64,000 nucleotides of DNA from Pseudothermotoga thermarum DSM 5069 (GTDB lineage Bacteria > Thermotogota > Thermotogae > Thermotogales > DSM-5069), in NCBI RefSeq assembly GCF_000217815.1, contig NC_015707.1, forward strand, positions 186,001 through 250,000, given 5' to 3'. The notes beneath the pieces were generated by a model, which ran no database searches, was not told the DNA's origin, and was given only the letters and a program-made list of their open reading frames with translations. Below, piece by piece: positions 53,553-62,476 of the stretch. A program made the position numbers and the translations under genes. Position 1 is the first letter of the stretch, and each line of letters opens with the position of its first letter.

Positions 53553-55440
53553 TTTTGTCGAAGATTTTGAGAAGGTACCTGAAATTTTCAAAGAACTGGA
53601 AGGTTTGTCCTGGCAACTTGATCCTGTTCTGTTTACGGAAAATTTCTTTACAAAGGGGATAATTGATTCAAGCATCGATGTTAATGCAAATGTCAGAAGT
53701 ACAAACGTTTATACCTATTTCAACGAAGTAGCAAAACCTTTGACAAAGCTTTACTCAATTTACGCAATATACGAAAGAATGAAAGAACTCTTTGGACCAA
53801 ATGATGCAAAGACTTTTTTGAGGTATCAAATGTACGGAGATATCTACGTTCACGACGCGCACCATGCAGCTTTTGCACCTTATTGTTATGCTTATTCTCT
53901 TAGGCCAATTGTTGAAAAAGGTTTGTTTTTCATAGATACAGTAAAGTCTATCCCTGCTAAACATCTTTCTTCTTTCATTCAACATGTCATTCAGTTTGTA
54001 ATGTTTGCTTCCAATCAGCAGTCTGGAGCCGTTGGTTTACCAGACTTTTTCGTTTGGCTTGCATATTTTTACAAAAAGGACATTGAAGCAGGTGTCATTC
54101 CAAAAGGAAAAGAACAAGAATATCTTGAACAGCATTTTCAAATCTTCACTTATTCAGTAAATCAACCTATCAGAGGAACGCAATCGCCTTACACTAACTT
54201 CACCTATTTGGATAGAAACTACATTAAAACCATATTTGAAAATGAAACTTACCCAAACGGAGAAAGAATAGTCGACAACATAGAGCTTATAATAGATCTT
54301 CAAAAAAAGTATTGGCAATGGATAGCAAAAGAAAGGGAAAAGCAAATGTTTACCTTTCCAGTTTTAACTGCCGCACTTTTGTACATTGATGGAAAATTCT
54401 TGGACGAAGACAGCGCAAGGTTCATCAACAAAGTTAATCTAAAATGGCTTGATACCAACTTTTATGTAAGCAGCAGTATCGATGCTGTTGCTTCCTGCTG
54501 TAGACTTACAAGTTCAACAAAAGATATAAAGTTTTCAGTTCAACCAGAGGAATTAAAAGGTATGTCAAACTCTATCGGTGGAAGCGACCTAAATATAGGT
54601 TCATTCAAGGTTGTCACCATAAATCTTCCTAGAATTGCACTTGAAACGAAAGATAAAGAAGCTTTCAAAAAACGATTAATTGAAAAAGTTGAATTGGTTC
54701 AAAAAGTTTTAGTGGCAATCAGAAGTTTGATAGTAGATAGAATTAACCAAGGAGTTTTGCCACTTTACAACCTTGGTTTGATGAAACTGGAAAGACAGTA
54801 CGGAACAATTGGAATAAATGGATTCTTCGAAGCTTTAGAAATTTTGGGTCTTGTCAATTATGGACCAGATGGGGTAAGCTATACCAAAGAAGGAGAAGAA
54901 TTTGGAATACACATACTAGACACAATAAATGAGCAAAACAAAGCTGGTTTAAAGAAATTCGGTTTCAACTTCAATGTTGAACAAATACCAGCTGAAAAAG
55001 CAGCTGCTGTTTTGGCTGAAAAAGATAGAATTATTTATGGAACAAAATATATGATCTATTCGAATCAATGGTTACCTTTAACTGCAGATGCTGATGTAAT
55101 GAACAGAATAAAATACTCTGGCTTGTTTGACAGAAAGGTTTCTGGTGGAGCCATACTACATGTGAACTTGGATTCACCATTTAGAGATGAAAAACAATCT
55201 TGGAATATGATCAACCTGATGGCCAAAATGGGGGTTATTTATTTTGCTTTCAACACAAAAATAAGTGTTTGTCTCGAAGGACATGCTTTCTACGGCGAAG
55301 TATGCCCAAGATGCCGTGGTAAAAAAGTGGACGAATTCACAAGGATCGTCGGTTACCTAGTTCCAACAAATTCTTTCAACAAGCATCGCAAGCTCGAATT
55401 TGCTGAAAGAAAGTTTTACCAAAATATAATAACAGTTTAA
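53530..55440 (+). CDS. nrdD: anaerobic ribonucleoside-triphosphate reductase
   Basis: Class III reductase of 636 residues that makes deoxynucleotides without oxygen. It has no clear N-terminal ATP cone. The core includes YGDIYVHDAHHAAFAPYCYAY, SNQQSGAVGLPDFFVWLAY, TFPVLTAALLY, the Cys region VASCCRLTSS and GGSDLNIGSFKVVTINLPR. Near the end VCLEGHAFYGEVCPRC supplies zinc cysteines and RIVGYLVPTNSFN holds the radical glycine. The ATG at 53530 with GGGGG eight bases upstream is chosen. The lack of an ATP cone means allosteric activity control may be reduced. Confidence 0.94.
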   Translation: MFWRFSSDFVEDFEKVPEIFKELEGLSWQLDPVLFTENFFTKGIIDSSIDVNANVRSTNVYTYFNEVAKPLTKLYSIYAIYERMKELFGPNDAKTFLRYQMYGDIYVHDAHHAAFAPYCYAYSLRPIVEKGLFFIDTVKSIPAKHLSSFIQHVIQFVMFASNQQSGAVGLPDFFVWLAYFYKKDIEAGVIPKGKEQEYLEQHFQIFTYSVNQPIRGTQSPYTNFTYLDRNYIKTIFENETYPNGERIVDNIELIIDLQKKYWQWIAKEREKQMFTFPVLTAALLYIDGKFLDEDSARFINKVNLKWLDTNFYVSSSIDAVASCCRLTSSTKDIKFSVQPEELKGMSNSIGGSDLNIGSFKVVTINLPRIALETKDKEAFKKRLIEKVELVQKVLVAIRSLIVDRINQGVLPLYNLGLMKLERQYGTIGINGFFEALEILGLVNYGPDGVSYTKEGEEFGIHILDTINEQNKAGLKKFGFNFNVEQIPAEKAAAVLAEKDRIIYGTKYMIYSNQWLPLTADADVMNRIKYSGLFDRKVSGGAILHVNLDSPFRDEKQSWNMINLMAKMGVIYFAFNTKISVCLEGHAFYGEVCPRCRGKKVDEFTRIVGYLVPTNSFNKHRKLEFAERKFYQNIITV

Positions 55441-55465
55441 AATGCGGGGAGTTCCCCGCATTTTA
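55438..55465. terminator. bidirectional intrinsic terminator
   Basis: Arms TAAAATGCGGGG and CCCCGCATTTTA around AGTT begin at the nrdD stop. The A/T-rich stem bases give U-runs in both directions, so it ends nrdD (plus) and the convergent SDR gene (minus). Confidence 0.85.
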
Positions 55466-55471
55466 ATTTGG

Positions 55472-56242
55472 TCAACTTGTGGTCAAAAACTTCGCCATTA
55501 ATTTGTGGGGTAAAAGCTTGGCAATAAAGTTCGCTACAAATTTGTTTGTTATTCCAGGTATGTACACAACCTTGTTTTTTTCAAAAGCCTTCAATGCTTT
55601 AACCACCACTTCATTTGGTTTCATCATTTTTCTGAATTTTTGAAAATTTTGCCCTTTGAAAGCTCTTTCGAAGAACATTGTATCAGTTGGACCTGGTGAA
55701 ACACACATAACATGGACTTTGTACTTTCTCAGTTCTGCCCAAAGAGATATTGAAAGATTGTAGACATAGGCTTTGGTTGCAGAATAAACATTGAAATATG
55801 GAACAGAAAGATGCCCTGCAATTGACGCAACGTTTATTATTCCACCTTTTTGCTTTTCAACCATTTTCTTTGCAAAGAAATGACATAAAGCTGTCAAAGC
55901 TTTGATATTCAATTCGATCATTTTCTCAAGTTCATCAAGTTCAAGCTTGATGAATTCTCCATACAGTCCAAAACCTGCATTGTTCACCAAAAGATCGATT
56001 TTCAAGTCAGAAAGATCTTCAACCATCTTCTTCACATTTTCTGGGCAGGAAAGGTCGGCTAAATATTCAATCGTTTGAACTCCTAATTGGTTGCACTGGT
56101 TGATGGTTTCTTGCAATTTCTCTCTGTTTCTTGCAACGGCAACGATGTTTATCCCTCTTTTTGCAAGCTCTATGGCAAATTCTTTTCCTATCCCAGAAGA
56201 AGCTCCTGTAACAAGTGCCCATTTAAAGCTGCTTAATTTCAT
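55472..56242 (-). CDS. short-chain dehydrogenase/reductase (SDR)
   Basis: Classical NAD(P)-dependent SDR of 256 residues. The Rossmann motif TGASSGIGKEFAIELAKRG, NNAG (LLVNNAGFGLYGEF), catalytic Ser in NVASIAGHLSVPY and the Y-x3-K motif YSATKAYV are present, and VSPGPTDTMFFE follows. The C-terminal 40 residues are hydrophobic and basic, which may tie it to the membrane, as in related 'DltE/YqjQ'-like enzymes. Substrate unknown. ATG at 56242 behind AAGGAGG. It follows pyrBI by 57 bases on the same strand. Confidence 0.9.
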   Translation of the reverse strand: MKLSSFKWALVTGASSGIGKEFAIELAKRGINIVAVARNREKLQETINQCNQLGVQTIEYLADLSCPENVKKMVEDLSDLKIDLLVNNAGFGLYGEFIKLELDELEKMIELNIKALTALCHFFAKKMVEKQKGGIINVASIAGHLSVPYFNVYSATKAYVYNLSISLWAELRKYKVHVMCVSPGPTDTMFFERAFKGQNFQKFRKMMKPNEVVVKALKAFEKNKVVYIPGITNKFVANFIAKLLPHKLMAKFLTTS

Positions 56243-56299
56243 CCTTTTTCCTCCTTATTGACACTTTTAATCCATCAGAGAAAGATTCTTATCAACTCG

Positions 56300-57880
56300 T
56301 CAAATAGTCCATATCTCGCTATAATCATGAGGTGTTTCACAGTACTCGCAAACAAGTTTATCACCAACTCTTACAAAGGATGCACCCACATTTTCTCCGT
56401 TCTTTGGATGTGTTATGCAGTTTTCGTTTTTGCAGCGTATTTCATCAAAATTGTATATTCTTGGAGGAAGTTTGATTCGATACTTCTCCTTTACAGTGGA
56501 ATCTTTTATTATGTTCACCGTAACATTTGGTGCTATAGCTGCAAGTTTTTTTATCTCCTTCTTCGTAAGGTATCTGTTAGGAAGACTTATGTAACCTTTG
56601 AAATTTCCATCAGCGGATTTGAAGATTCCATCTGCACTGTCACAGTCGTAAAGTTTTAGAATTTTTCTTATTTTCACTATTGTGGCAAAAATTTCCTCAG
56701 GCATTTTTCCTTTGGCGATGTGGTCTATCACTGTTCCATTCTCGATAGGCTTTATCCCACGTTTTCCTTCTTTTTCCACCCCTTTTGAACCGTGAGTTAT
56801 AGGAGCTGGTATTATGAATTCATACTCATCTTCCTGTTGCTGCTCATTTGATTCAACATCGTCGCATTCCATTGTTATCGCCCCTCCAAGCATCGAAAGC
56901 AAAACTATCCTAACCCAAAATCCGTTTCTTGCCTGCGTCTCCCAACCATTCAAAGGTAGATTGTCCAAAAAGGTTGGTATTTCTGAATTAACTTTTGGTC
57001 TTGGAAGAGGATGGTAAAACTTTGTTCCCTCTGGAATTTTGTCAAGCATGTCCTTTCTGAAGGTGACGGCTTTTCTTAGAATGTGTTCCTTTTCCAGAAT
57101 ATCTTCACCCATCCTCTCAAGTTGAAGCCTTGTGAAGTACCAAATTTTTGCAACATTTTCACTTGCAAGATATTCATCAATGCTGCAGTATTTTCTGACT
57201 TCAAAACCATTTTCAATCATCCTTTGAACATAGTGCTCTGGCATTTGAATTTCTTCAGGTGCAATTAAGTCTACCTCAACATTTCTGAAGACTCTCAGAC
57301 CGTCAACCTTCGAATGAATTGTCCTACCATGAAGAAGATCTCCTATTAGCGCAATTCTTATGTGTGAGTTGTCAAAATTGTTGTGTTCAAGAAAGGTGAA
57401 TTCATCCAAAAGTTCTTGGGTTGGATGCTCGTGCCTACCATCGCCACCATTGATGAAAGCAGGTTTTTCTATGCCATGCCTTTGTGCAAACTCTCCAACT
57501 TTTCTTTCAAGCAATCTGGGTACTCCTTCCAACCTTGTTCGCGTGATGAATATCGAATAGTCTCCATAACTTGTGAGCATACAGAATGTGTCGACATAAC
57601 TTTCGTTCTTGTTGAAAGAAGAATGTTCCGCATCAAATATGTTTACCCTGGCGTTGCGGTGAAATTTTGCCGCGTTTATGAAAGATTCTTTAGTCCTTGT
57701 GCTTGGTTCAACGAAAACTATGTAGATGTTGACTGGATCTTTGATTTGAAATTCCTCTAAACTTTCTTTTGCAAGCCACTTTTGCTTAAGTTCTTTCGTC
57801 TTTTGGTATAAGAAAAGCTGTTCTTCAACGGAAAAGTCTCTGATCACTGCAAGCGTTCTTCCACGAAAAGACTTTTCCAC
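56300..57880 (-). CDS. pyrBI: aspartate carbamoyltransferase, fused catalytic and regulatory chains
   Basis: First committed step of pyrimidine synthesis, 526 residues. The catalytic PyrB part (1-345) has VEPSTRTKESFINAAKF (carbamoyl phosphate), GGDGRHEHPTQELLDEF, LIGDLLHGRTIHSKVDG and PLPRPKVNSEIPTFLD. A short linker with EQQQEDEYEF leads to the PyrI part (about 375-526): KPIENGTVIDHIAKGKMPEE (allosteric nucleotide domain) and a zinc domain with CKNENC and CEYC. Such a fusion is known from Thermotoga maritima. The GTG at 57880 follows GGGGGTGG; an ATG at 57895 is upstream of that site. A promoter, leader frame and terminator precede it (57901-58045). Confidence 0.95.
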   Translation of the reverse strand: MEKSFRGRTLAVIRDFSVEEQLFLYQKTKELKQKWLAKESLEEFQIKDPVNIYIVFVEPSTRTKESFINAAKFHRNARVNIFDAEHSSFNKNESYVDTFCMLTSYGDYSIFITRTRLEGVPRLLERKVGEFAQRHGIEKPAFINGGDGRHEHPTQELLDEFTFLEHNNFDNSHIRIALIGDLLHGRTIHSKVDGLRVFRNVEVDLIAPEEIQMPEHYVQRMIENGFEVRKYCSIDEYLASENVAKIWYFTRLQLERMGEDILEKEHILRKAVTFRKDMLDKIPEGTKFYHPLPRPKVNSEIPTFLDNLPLNGWETQARNGFWVRIVLLSMLGGAITMECDDVESNEQQQEDEYEFIIPAPITHGSKGVEKEGKRGIKPIENGTVIDHIAKGKMPEEIFATIVKIRKILKLYDCDSADGIFKSADGNFKGYISLPNRYLTKKEIKKLAAIAPNVTVNIIKDSTVKEKYRIKLPPRIYNFDEIRCKNENCITHPKNGENVGASFVRVGDKLVCEYCETPHDYSEIWTI

Positions 57881-57900
57881 AAAGTCCACCCCCATTTAAC

Positions 57901-57928
57901 AAAAAAGGTCAGCTTTTGCTGACCTTTT
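57901..57928 (-). terminator. leader terminator (attenuator) of pyrBI
   Basis: Minus strand: arms AAAAGGTCAGC and GCTGACCTTTT pair perfectly over 11 bases around AAAA and are followed by six T. It ends 21 bases before the pyrBI start and follows the only promoter in the region; the gene on the other side is divergent, so there is nothing upstream to terminate except the leader RNA itself. The stop codon of the leader frame lies in its right arm. Confidence 0.82.
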
Positions 57929-57983
57929 GAACTTTTATTGTTAATAAGATGAATTTTTTATTACACAAATAAAAAGTTGTCAT
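57909..57983 (-). CDS. pyrL: pyrBI leader peptide (24 codons)
   Basis: A small frame too short for ordinary gene finding: ATG at 57983, nine bases after AAGGAG, then 23 codons and TGA at 57909-57911. The start is MTTFYLC and the end KVSKS; codons two to seven and eleven to fourteen are U-rich (ACTTTTTATTTGTGT, TTCATCTTATTA). The TGA lies inside the terminator stem, so a ribosome that follows RNA polymerase closely would prevent the hairpin. This is the plan of the enterobacterial pyrBI leader, though sequence and length differ. The function is inferred from the architecture. Confidence 0.65.
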   Translation of the reverse strand: MTTFYLCNKKFILLTIKVQKVSKS

Positions 57984-58017
57984 TCAGCGATTCTCCTTCT
58001 CAATTTTACTCGACAAT

Positions 58018-58045
58018 ATGATATCATTAAAAACTAGTCCATCAA
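58018..58045 (-). promoter_or_regulatory. pyrBI promoter
   Basis: Minus strand: TTGATG (58040-58045), 16 bases, TATCAT (58018-58023). Expected start near 58011, giving a leader of about 130 bases up to the pyrBI GTG. Confidence 0.6.
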
Positions 58046-58130
58046 AAATTTTTCTCAAACTTGAAACACATATGATATTTGGAGTGAACAAAAGGGTAAA
58101 AGCCTATAACCTTTTGGGAGGTATTTTTGC

Positions 58131-59150
58131 TTGAAAAAATTGATCAGAAACATTCTGATGACTTTTGCCATAGGCTTTGGAATTTTCAGTTTACTTTTTT
58201 TGTTCTCCGATAGGCAAGAACTTCAAACAGCTTTTACTACTTTTTCAAAAAAGCTGATATTCCACATGACTGTGATCCTCGCTGTAGATTACATTATGGG
58301 AGGATTAAGAAACTACGTGGTCCTGAAATCAGTCGTCAAAAGAATCCGGTTCTTAGATGCTATGGAAAACTATTTCTTCGGTGTTTTCTTTTCTTTTGTT
58401 ACCCCCATGTCAATAGGCGGACAGCCTTTTCAAATATATCATCTTATTACCAAAATTGGCGTAGATTCCGCAGATGCCACAAATGTGGTGCTGTCAAGAA
58501 TGTTCAGTAACCTGATAATAAATTTCATCATAGCTTTGCTTTTTTTGCCCAAGGCAATACAATACCTTACAAACAAGACACAGCTGATAATTATTTCCCT
58601 AGGATTAGCAATATCTATCGGTGTTACTTTCTTGTGTTTGTTAGCATTTCTGAATGCCAAGTTCGTGGCAAAAATTCTACATATATTGGCAAAAACCACA
58701 AGGAATGAGAAGTTCAAAAAAATATCTGAGAATACTCTTGCGTGGGTTTCCAAAATGACAGAGAGCACAAAAGTCCTTTGGACAAAGAATTTGTATGTGA
58801 TGATTATTGATATGCTACTTGGTGTCATCATGTACATTTTCTTAATCCCAATACAACTTTACTTACCGCTTGTTCACATGAGCGGTAAAAACTTTCAACA
58901 AATTCATTATTTTGGTTTTGTGAGTTTATACATACTAATAAGCAGCACGGCAATTTACATCCCAACTCCTGGGTCAACTGGTGGTGTAGAGGGTCTTTGC
59001 AAAATCGTTTTTTCAAACATTTTTGGTTCAGGTGTTAGTACCTATGCTATACTAATATGGCGCTTAATGAATTATTATTTACCAATCGGTGTAGGACTCG
59101 CATTAATTTGGCGGATAAATATATGGAACACCAATGTAATGGATAACTGA
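58131..59150 (+). CDS. lysylphosphatidylglycerol synthase-like TM protein (UPF0104)
   Basis: A 339-residue integral membrane protein with about eight TM segments. The family features are GLRNYVVLKSVVKRI, the pore-like FFSFVTPMSIGGQPFQIYHL with a GGQP motif, LSRMFSNLIINF and IPTPGSTGGVEG near the C-terminus, as in PF03706 flippase-like domains. It lacks the cytosolic lysyl transferase domain, so it is a membrane domain alone, possibly a lipid or glycolipid flippase. TTG start at 58131 after GGGAGG. A glycosyltransferase follows after 21 bases. Confidence 0.88.
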   Translation: MKKLIRNILMTFAIGFGIFSLLFLFSDRQELQTAFTTFSKKLIFHMTVILAVDYIMGGLRNYVVLKSVVKRIRFLDAMENYFFGVFFSFVTPMSIGGQPFQIYHLITKIGVDSADATNVVLSRMFSNLIINFIIALLFLPKAIQYLTNKTQLIIISLGLAISIGVTFLCLLAFLNAKFVAKILHILAKTTRNEKFKKISENTLAWVSKMTESTKVLWTKNLYVMIIDMLLGVIMYIFLIPIQLYLPLVHMSGKNFQQIHYFGFVSLYILISSTAIYIPTPGSTGGVEGLCKIVFSNIFGSGVSTYAILIWRLMNYYLPIGVGLALIWRINIWNTNVMDN

Positions 59151-59171
59151 TTCACCTTGGAGGGATAGACT

Positions 59172-60053
59172 GTGAAACCGTTGGTCAGCATTGTTGTCCC
59201 TGTGTTCAACACAGAAAAATACTTGAAAAAATGCGTAGATTCTCTGTTGAATCAGACATACAAAAATATAGAAGTACTCCTAGTTAATGATGGTTCAACG
59301 GATAACAGTGGAAAAATATGCGACGAATATGCTTTAATTGATCCAAGGGTAAGAGTTTTCCACATTCAAAACAGCGGAGCTGGAGTTGCAAGAAACGTAG
59401 GAATAAAAAATGCCAAAGGAGAATACATAACCTTTGTGGATAGCGATGATTGGGTAAGTGAAAAATACATTGAAACTTTGCTTGGACTTATTCTTAAAGA
59501 AGACGCAGATATATCAATGTGCGGTTACGTCAAAACTTCGCTGGAGGATGTTCCCAACAAAAGGTACAAGGAAAAAGTTTATGTATACACCAATCTTGAA
59601 GCCTTAAGACAAATTTACTGGATCAATTTCGGCGGATTTTTAGTGGTCTGGAACAAATTGTTTAAAAGAAGTCTTTTTGACGATGTAGAGTTTCCCGCCA
59701 TGCGCTTGTTCGAAGACAACGCAATTATTCCAATGCTTTTTTACAAAGCCAACAAAGTTGTGGTAACAACGCAAAAGTTGTATTTTTACAGAATAAGACC
59801 AGATAGCATTACTAGAAAAAAGTTTGATGCAAGAGCTGTTTCGGACATTTTCCGCTCTTTTGAGATACGCGCTCAGTTTTTCAAAAAGATCAACTTAAAC
59901 CGAATGATTGGTTGGAATGTTTTTGCCTGTCTGGTTACATGTTTTTATGTTTACTTCAAAGCAAATTTTGAAGGTAAGAAGATTCTCTTTAAGAAAATGA
60001 AATTCATTTTGGACGAAGCAAAACAAGCAAAAAAAAACTTTTTCCAAAGATGA
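59172..60053 (+). CDS. family 2 glycosyltransferase
   Basis: GT-A fold transferase of 293 residues. The start VSIVVPVFNTEKYLKKCVDS and LLVNDGSTDNSGKICDEYA bind the nucleotide sugar, the metal-binding DXD is in FVDSDDWVSEKYI, and the later RLFEDNAIIPML carries the ED motif of this group. A basic helical tail (KKMKFILDEAKQAKKNFF) could contact the membrane. GTG at 59172 behind GGAGGGAT. With the flippase-like gene it suggests synthesis and transfer of a cell surface glycolipid or polysaccharide. Confidence 0.92.
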   Translation: MKPLVSIVVPVFNTEKYLKKCVDSLLNQTYKNIEVLLVNDGSTDNSGKICDEYALIDPRVRVFHIQNSGAGVARNVGIKNAKGEYITFVDSDDWVSEKYIETLLGLILKEDADISMCGYVKTSLEDVPNKRYKEKVYVYTNLEALRQIYWINFGGFLVVWNKLFKRSLFDDVEFPAMRLFEDNAIIPMLFYKANKVVVTTQKLYFYRIRPDSITRKKFDARAVSDIFRSFEIRAQFFKKINLNRMIGWNVFACLVTCFYVYFKANFEGKKILFKKMKFILDEAKQAKKNFFQR

Positions 60054-60205
60054 TAGGATTTTTTCGCTTATTTGGTTGTTGTACTTCTCTTTTCGCCCAC
60101 CTTTTTGAAAGAGTTCGAATGGAAGGACAAAAAGCTCAAGCACAGAAAACTTTTTCGAAGACAATTAAGAAGCTAGTATTGATCTACCCAAAATTGAGAG
60201 GTTAA
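60050..60205 (+). CDS. possible small overlapping gene (51 codons)
   Basis: ATG at 60050 overlaps the glycosyltransferase stop (ATGA) and opens 51 codons: a Cys-containing hydrophobic start (MIGFFRLFGCCTSLFAHLF) and a basic tail. There is no ribosome binding site of its own, so it could be made only by reinitiation. It may equally be chance. The remaining bases to topA (60206-60251) show nothing. Confidence 0.25.
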   Translation: MIGFFRLFGCCTSLFAHLFERVRMEGQKAQAQKTFSKTIKKLVLIYPKLRG

Positions 60206-60251
60206 AATAGCTAAATTATTCTATAAGCTGTCTAGTACTGAGGTTGGAAAT

Positions 60252-62408
60252 CTAACTTTTACGCTTCCAAATCGTCTTATTACAGTTTGCGCAGAACAAT
60301 CTTTTCCTTGATCCTATTACTTTATAATAAAGCTGGTTTTGACAGTTTGGACATTTCTCTTTCGCTGGCTCAAGCCAGCTTATGAAATCACAGTCTTGAT
60401 TTGTGCATTTATAGTAAACTTTGTTACTTTTGCTAGTTTTTCTTTCAACAGCAGAACCGCATTTAGGACATTCTCCTTCTGCAAACAAACCATAAGTTTT
60501 CCCACATTTTTCACATCTTTGAAAAACACCGTACTTTCCGCGTACTTGTTTAAGCTGTTCACCGCAACTTGGGCAAAATTTCTTTTCAAAATTTTCTTCA
60601 TAAAAGTACATCGTATCTTTGTCAAGAACAGCTAGTTCATCTAATCTCACCGATTGACTTTTTGAACATTTTTTACACGTAAGGTAAAGACCATATTTAC
60701 CCACTCGAAGTGTTAAGCTTTCCCCGCACTCACAAAGTTTGTTGGTTTTAAAGTCTATTGAAAACCAGCTTTCTTGAGCTTTGTTAAGGTAATCAGAAAA
60801 ATCATTGTAGAAATCTCTTAAAATCTCTTTGTAGTTTTTCTTGCCTTGTTCGATTTTATCAAGTTCTTCTTCCATGCGTGCCGTGAATTCAAGATCAACA
60901 ACTGAAGGAAATCTTTCTTGAAGGTAATTGTTGACAACAAAACCTATCACAGTTGGTACAAGCTCCTTTCCTCTTTTTACGACGTATTTTCTTTCCAAAA
61001 GGGTTGATATAATCGTTGCATAAGTACTTGGTCTTCCAATACCTTTTGCCTCAAGAGCGCGAACCATTGATGCTTCTGTATATCTTGCCGGAGGCTTGGT
61101 TTCATCTTCGACGATTTCCCATCGATCAACTTTGACTGTTCCTTGAGGAATCTTGACGTTCTTCGAAGCAGTTTTTCCATAAATTAATTCGAAACCGTCA
61201 AAAATTGGTCTTTCAACCTTTGCTTCAAAACCGTACTGGCCACTCTCGAGAAAAATTGTCGTTTCTTCGTACACCGCATCAGCCATTTGGGAAGCTAAAA
61301 ATCTATCCCATATCAATTTGTAAAGCTTATATTGATCAGATTGAAGTAAATTTTTCGCACGTTCTGGGGTTACATAAACGTCCACAGGTCGGATAGCTTC
61401 ATGTGCATCTTGAACATTTTTAGTTTTTTTTAATTGTCTGACCTCACCAATATATTTTTCTCCAAAGTTTTCTTTTATGTATTTTTCTGCCTGCTGCCTA
61501 GCATAATCTGATATTCTGGTTGAATCAGTACGCATGTATGTAATAAAAGCTTTATGGCCTTCTTTTGTTTCTACGCCTTCATAAAGTTGCTGAGCAATCT
61601 GCATCGTTTTGCTTACAGAAAAGCCCAGTTTATTTGCTGCCTCTTGTTGTAAGGTACTAGTGATGAAAGGATCTGGGGATTTTTTCCTGATAGTTCTTCG
61701 GCTGACACGAGTTACGTTTAGGGTTACAACAGCTTGCTCTATTTGCTTGGCTAGCTTTTCATTCACATCTTGCATTTCGATTTTTTTGCCGTCTATGTGA
61801 GTCAACTTGAATTTGATTTCACCTATGTAGCCTTCAACTCTCCAGAACTTTTTTGGCTCAAATTTATAACGCTGTAATTCTCTTTCACACAAAAGTCTAA
61901 GTGCTGCTGATTGAACTCTGCCAGCACTTAAATTTGCCTTCAAAGCTCTCCACAAAAGTGGGCTGATTTTGTATCCAACGATTCTATCGAGTATTCGCCT
62001 TGCTATCTGAGCCTCTACTTTTTTCATATCGATTTCCCTTGGATTTTTCAATGCTTCACGGATAGCTTTTGGCGTAATTTCGCTGAAAATTATTCTATTT
62101 TTACCGTTTTTCAACCCCAACAACAATGAAAGATGCCAAGCGATTGCTTCTCCTTCCCTGTCCATATCGGAAGCCAAAAAGACAGATTTTCCCTTGGTCT
62201 TTTCCTTCAATTCTTGAATAGTTTTTTCCTTCCCCTTGATTATTTCAAATTTTGGCTCAAAATCTTTTTTCAAATTCACACCAAATTCATCTTCTGGAAG
62301 ATCCCTCACATGACCCTTTGAAGCCAAAACCTCGTATTCATCGTTCAAAATCTCTTGAATTGTGTGAGCTTTTGCGGGAGATTCCACGATAATTACTTTT
62401 TTGCTCAT
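60252..62408 (-). CDS. topA: DNA topoisomerase I with four C-terminal zinc ribbons
   Basis: Type IA topoisomerase that relaxes negative supercoils, 718 residues. TOPRIM: IIVESPAKAHTIQEIL and ASDMDREGEAIAWHL. The active-site Tyr is in ITYMRTDSTRIS, with LSAGRVQSAALRLL and GIGRPSTYATIISTLLERK around the cleft. After about residue 560 come four cysteine modules: CECG..CKKC, CPSCG..CEKC, CPKCG..CTNQDC and CPNC..CANC. The first uses CxC rather than CxxC. ATG at 62408 follows GGAGGGAC. Confidence 0.96.
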   Translation of the reverse strand: MSKKVIIVESPAKAHTIQEILNDEYEVLASKGHVRDLPEDEFGVNLKKDFEPKFEIIKGKEKTIQELKEKTKGKSVFLASDMDREGEAIAWHLSLLLGLKNGKNRIIFSEITPKAIREALKNPREIDMKKVEAQIARRILDRIVGYKISPLLWRALKANLSAGRVQSAALRLLCERELQRYKFEPKKFWRVEGYIGEIKFKLTHIDGKKIEMQDVNEKLAKQIEQAVVTLNVTRVSRRTIRKKSPDPFITSTLQQEAANKLGFSVSKTMQIAQQLYEGVETKEGHKAFITYMRTDSTRISDYARQQAEKYIKENFGEKYIGEVRQLKKTKNVQDAHEAIRPVDVYVTPERAKNLLQSDQYKLYKLIWDRFLASQMADAVYEETTIFLESGQYGFEAKVERPIFDGFELIYGKTASKNVKIPQGTVKVDRWEIVEDETKPPARYTEASMVRALEAKGIGRPSTYATIISTLLERKYVVKRGKELVPTVIGFVVNNYLQERFPSVVDLEFTARMEEELDKIEQGKKNYKEILRDFYNDFSDYLNKAQESWFSIDFKTNKLCECGESLTLRVGKYGLYLTCKKCSKSQSVRLDELAVLDKDTMYFYEENFEKKFCPSCGEQLKQVRGKYGVFQRCEKCGKTYGLFAEGECPKCGSAVERKTSKSNKVYYKCTNQDCDFISWLEPAKEKCPNCQNQLYYKVIGSRKRLFCANCNKTIWKRKS

Positions 62409-62440
62409 CCTGTCCCTCCATTTCGATTTTTCACGAAGAC

Positions 62441-62467
62441 AGTATACTACATCGACGGGAAAGTCAA
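62441..62467 (-). promoter_or_regulatory. candidate topA promoter
   Basis: Minus strand: TTGACT (62462-62467) and TATACT (62441-62446), spaced 15 bases, shorter than optimal. Short spacers are typical of supercoiling-sensitive promoters, which would suit topA; this is inference. Confidence 0.45.
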
Positions 62468-62476
62468 GAGGATTAA

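Noticed and set aside
57901-57928. Ordinary 3' terminator
   Set aside because: There is no minus-strand gene upstream of it; the neighbour at 58131 is on the plus strand, and a promoter and leader frame lie in between.
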